DNA of 6,112 nucleotides from Candidatus Uhrbacteria bacterium (GTDB lineage Bacteria; Patescibacteriota; Patescibacteriia; UBA9934; GWF2-40-263), in NCBI GenBank assembly GCA_903831335.1, contig CAIKXH010000166.1:1-6112 (forward strand), in the 5' to 3' direction. A program made the position numbers and the translations under genes. The notes under the pieces were generated by a model, which made no database searches, was not told where the DNA came from, and saw nothing but the letters and a program-made list of their open reading frames with translations. Below, in pieces: positions 4,164 to 6,112 of this stretch (positions are counted from its first letter, which is position 1; every line of letters starts with the position of its first letter).

Positions 4164-6112
4164 TTTGAAGAGGTCCAGTGAATTTTGAGGGTTGTAAATT
4201 GTAGATTGTGTATCTTCGGAACCAAGTGTGTTATTTATGGTTACAACCGTACCAGCTGTTGAAAGTGTTTCTGTAGAATTTTTTACCTTGGCTTCTGCAG
4301 AAATGATCCAAATGCCACTTTCTTGAATATTCCAATCCAATGTGACAAAGGAAGAGGAAGGATTCATAACTTCCCCAAGAATGATTTTATTTGGAGAAGT
4401 TGCCTTTTGAACAAATAATTTTAATGCACTTACATCCTGAGGGTTTTTTATTGAGGTGACAACTGTATAGGAGGTTCCGTTTTTATTTATTTGTTGGTTG
4501 TTTTTTGGATCAATAATCGTGAGAATATTTTCTGATGATTCTAGAGTTGTTTGCAAACTTATACTGTCTGAAGTGTTGTTGTCTATATCATCATAAGCAA
4601 CAACCTTAAGAGAATGTAGTCCTTTCTTTATGGATGACGGAAGAGAGAATGTAATATCTGAAGATGAATTAGAAGAGACTCCTAAAAATAAATCATCAAT
4701 ATAATATTCAATTCGTGATACACCTCTTGGGGCAGAGGATGTTGAAGATATCGTTATTTTCTGTGTATCGATTACTGTATTATTCAACGGTGACTGAATG
4801 TGAACAACAGGGGTGTTTGATGGGGTATGAAGGTCATCAAATTCAGTTGGAGGATTTGTTGTTTGTAGTTGAATTCCTGTTTCCTGTTGTTTCTTTGATA
4901 ACCATGATTGAACACCTGTTTCCCATGCTTGATAGTGGGGGTCTTGAGAAGGGTCGCTCGGAGCAGGTCCTTGAGGATCTGAAGGAACAACAAATTGTAA
5001 TATTTCATGGTAACCACCGTATGTACGTGTTTCCTTAAAGGAGTCTGGCGTAAAGTCTGTTGCAATTTTTCCGCTCGCGCGATCTATGACAAGAGTCTGT
5101 GCGCCGAGAGAACCATCCAATACAGGTTTTCCTGTTGGGCGAATTTCAGGTTGTATAAATGGTTCGTTCGGCAACCCTTCATGGGCGCGCTTCATAAAAG
5201 CATTCCAAATTGGGCCTGCAACAATTGAACCATCCGCACGATTTTTCATTTCTTTATTATTGTTATTTCCTACCCACACACCCGCAGCAAGGGAGGGGGT
5301 GTAACCCATAAGCCATGCATCGTGATAATCATTTGTTGTTCCGGATTTTGCTGCAACAGGCCTGTCTCCGATTTGGAGATTATTAATGGCTCCAAAAACA
5401 GGGATGCGAGCATTGTTGTCGGAAAGAACATTTGAAATCATTCTTGCGGAATTTTCAGTGATGACTTGCTTTGGGTCTTTTTGTTTCCATTCTTCTAAGA
5501 TACTTCCTGAAGAATCTTCGATTTTCAAAACTGAAACTTGTTCATGCAGTTTTCCGTCATTCGCAAGTGTTGCATAGGCATTTACGTGATCAACGAGACG
5601 AACTTCTCCACCCCCAAGAACAACAGATAAACCAAAGTTTGCATGATTTGTGAAGGAGGTATAACCAAGGGATGTTGCGAAATCAAGCGTATTTTCAACA
5701 CCAACAAGATAAACTGTTTTCACTGCTGGAATATTCAAAGACATCTGAAGGGAGTCACGGAGTCTGATAGGTCCACGCTCCTTAAGATCATAGTTGTGAG
5801 GGGTATAAGAACCAACATCTGTCGGAAAATTTGTTACCACATCCCACAATACGGTATTTGGAGAGTATCCCATTTCAAATGCTTTTGTATAAACAATCGG
5901 TTTAAAGCTTGATCCTGGTTGGCGTAAGCGTGTTGAAACGTTTACTTGGCCATCAATCGTCTTATCAAAAAAATCTTTTGAACCAACCATGGCAAGGATT
6001 TGTCCTGTTTTTGGATCTTCTGCAACAAGAGAAGCATTAGAAAAACCGTATTTTTCTGATCGTTCTTCAACTCCTTTTTTTACTTCTTCTTCTGCAATCT
6101 GTTGCATTTTGT
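4155..6112 (-). CDS. Class A penicillin-binding protein, transpeptidase part plus C-terminal Ig-like domains (5' end outside window)
   Basis: This enzyme cross-links peptidoglycan outside the membrane. The frame is open to the right edge; the first visible Met (complement 6107-6105) lies at the start of the transpeptidase domain and is probably internal. A signal-anchor and a glycosyltransferase (GT51) domain are therefore expected beyond the edge, but are not seen. Counting from that Met, the catalytic motifs are SSFK (nucleophile S66, K69), SLN (123-125) and KSGTT (254-258), a KTG variant. GYTPSLAAGVWVGN (268-281) is typical of class A enzymes. After a Pro/Ser-rich linker (about 375-430) come two probable Ig-like domains: 435-521 (QSPLNNTVIDTQKI... 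RIEYYIDDLFLG, Big_7-like) and about 528-626. These are rich in Ser, Thr and Asn. The gene points toward the origin, so it is head-on to the fork. The PBP family is firm; the subclass is inferred. Confidence 0.93.
   Translation of the reverse strand, partial: KMQQIAEEEVKKGVEERSEKYGFSNASLVAEDPKTGQILAMVGSKDFFDKTIDGQVNVSTRLRQPGSSFKPIVYTKAFEMGYSPNTVLWDVVTNFPTDVGSYTPHNYDLKERGPIRLRDSLQMSLNIPAVKTVYLVGVENTLDFATSLGYTSFTNHANFGLSVVLGGGEVRLVDHVNAYATLANDGKLHEQVSVLKIEDSSGSILEEWKQKDPKQVITENSARMISNVLSDNNARIPVFGAINNLQIGDRPVAAKSGTTNDYHDAWLMGYTPSLAAGVWVGNNNNKEMKNRADGSIVAGPIWNAFMKRAHEGLPNEPFIQPEIRPTGKPVLDGSLGAQTLVIDRASGKIATDFTPDSFKETRTYGGYHEILQFVVPSDPQGPAPSDPSQDPHYQAWETGVQSWLSKKQQETGIQLQTTNPPTEFDDLHTPSNTPVVHIQSPLNNTVIDTQKITISSTSSAPRGVSRIEYYIDDLFLGVSSNSSSDITFSLPSSIKKGLHSLKVVAYDDIDNNTSDSISLQTTLESSENILTIIDPKNNQQINKNGTSYTVVTSIKNPQDVSALKLFVQKATSPNKIILGEVMNPSSSFVTLDWNIQESGIWIISAEAKVKNSTETLSTAGTVVTINNTLGSEDTQSTIYNPQNSLDLFKKQ

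Noticed and set aside
4715..5912. Several plus-strand frames opposite the PBP gene (for example 4715-5038 and 5643-5912)
   Set aside because: All are shadows of a continuous PBP frame with clear catalytic motifs.
6105..6107. The ATG near the right edge as the true PBP start
   Set aside because: The frame continues open past it to the edge, and the protein from there would lack the signal-anchor and glycosyltransferase domain expected for this class.

Overview
The window looks like the replication-origin neighbourhood of a small, AT-rich bacterial chromosome. Two divergent blocks surround dnaA: rpmH, rnpA and yidD run leftward, and dnaA and dnaN run rightward. Matches to the DnaA-box consensus TTATNCACA lie on both sides of dnaA. 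Every reading frame uses the standard code; rnpA ends at TGA exactly where yidD begins, which argues against UGA recoding. Shine-Dalgarno motifs are nearly absent (only dnaN has a good one), and the usual downstream partners yidC, jag, recF and gyrB are missing. Together with the L34 and DnaA sequence style and a class A PBP carrying C-terminal Ig-like domains, this suggests a Patescibacteria/CPR-type genome. That lineage call is an inference from pattern and was not tested by phylogeny.

Layout, left to right. Positions 26-70 hold a perfect 15-bp inverted repeat of the TCGACAAGCTCA type, abutting the start of a small DUF167/YggU-family gene (70-303, +). This gene converges on yidD (320-580, -), and a fully palindromic bidirectional terminator contains both stop codons. 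Upstream of yidD on the minus strand are rnpA (577-915) and rpmH (920-1072), tightly packed as one operon. The 235-bp gap 1073-1307 carries three DnaA-box matches and must hold the outward promoters of rpmH and dnaA. dnaA (1308-2726) is complete. The 252-bp gap 2727-2978 is the best candidate for the functional origin: two perfect inverted DnaA boxes, several near matches, a 75% AT stretch, and then a dnaN leader whose ribosome-binding site lies in a hairpin. dnaN (2979-4115, +) converges on a penicillin-binding protein gene (4155 to the right edge, -, 5' end missing), again through a perfect palindrome containing both stop codons.

How the parts work together: DnaA would bind the boxes flanking its own gene, open the AT-rich stretch and control its own transcription. 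DnaN is the processivity clamp loaded at the new forks. RnpA is the protein subunit of the tRNA-processing RNase P, L34 is a ribosomal protein, and YidD assists membrane protein insertion; this is the classic growth and replication cluster. The PBP cross-links peptidoglycan, and its linkage to the origin is not part of the classic cluster. I saw no mobile element, CRISPR array, tRNA or rRNA, and no convincing new multi-gene system. The most notable features are regulatory or structural: the twin palindromic terminators, the dnaN leader hairpin and the DnaA-box architecture.
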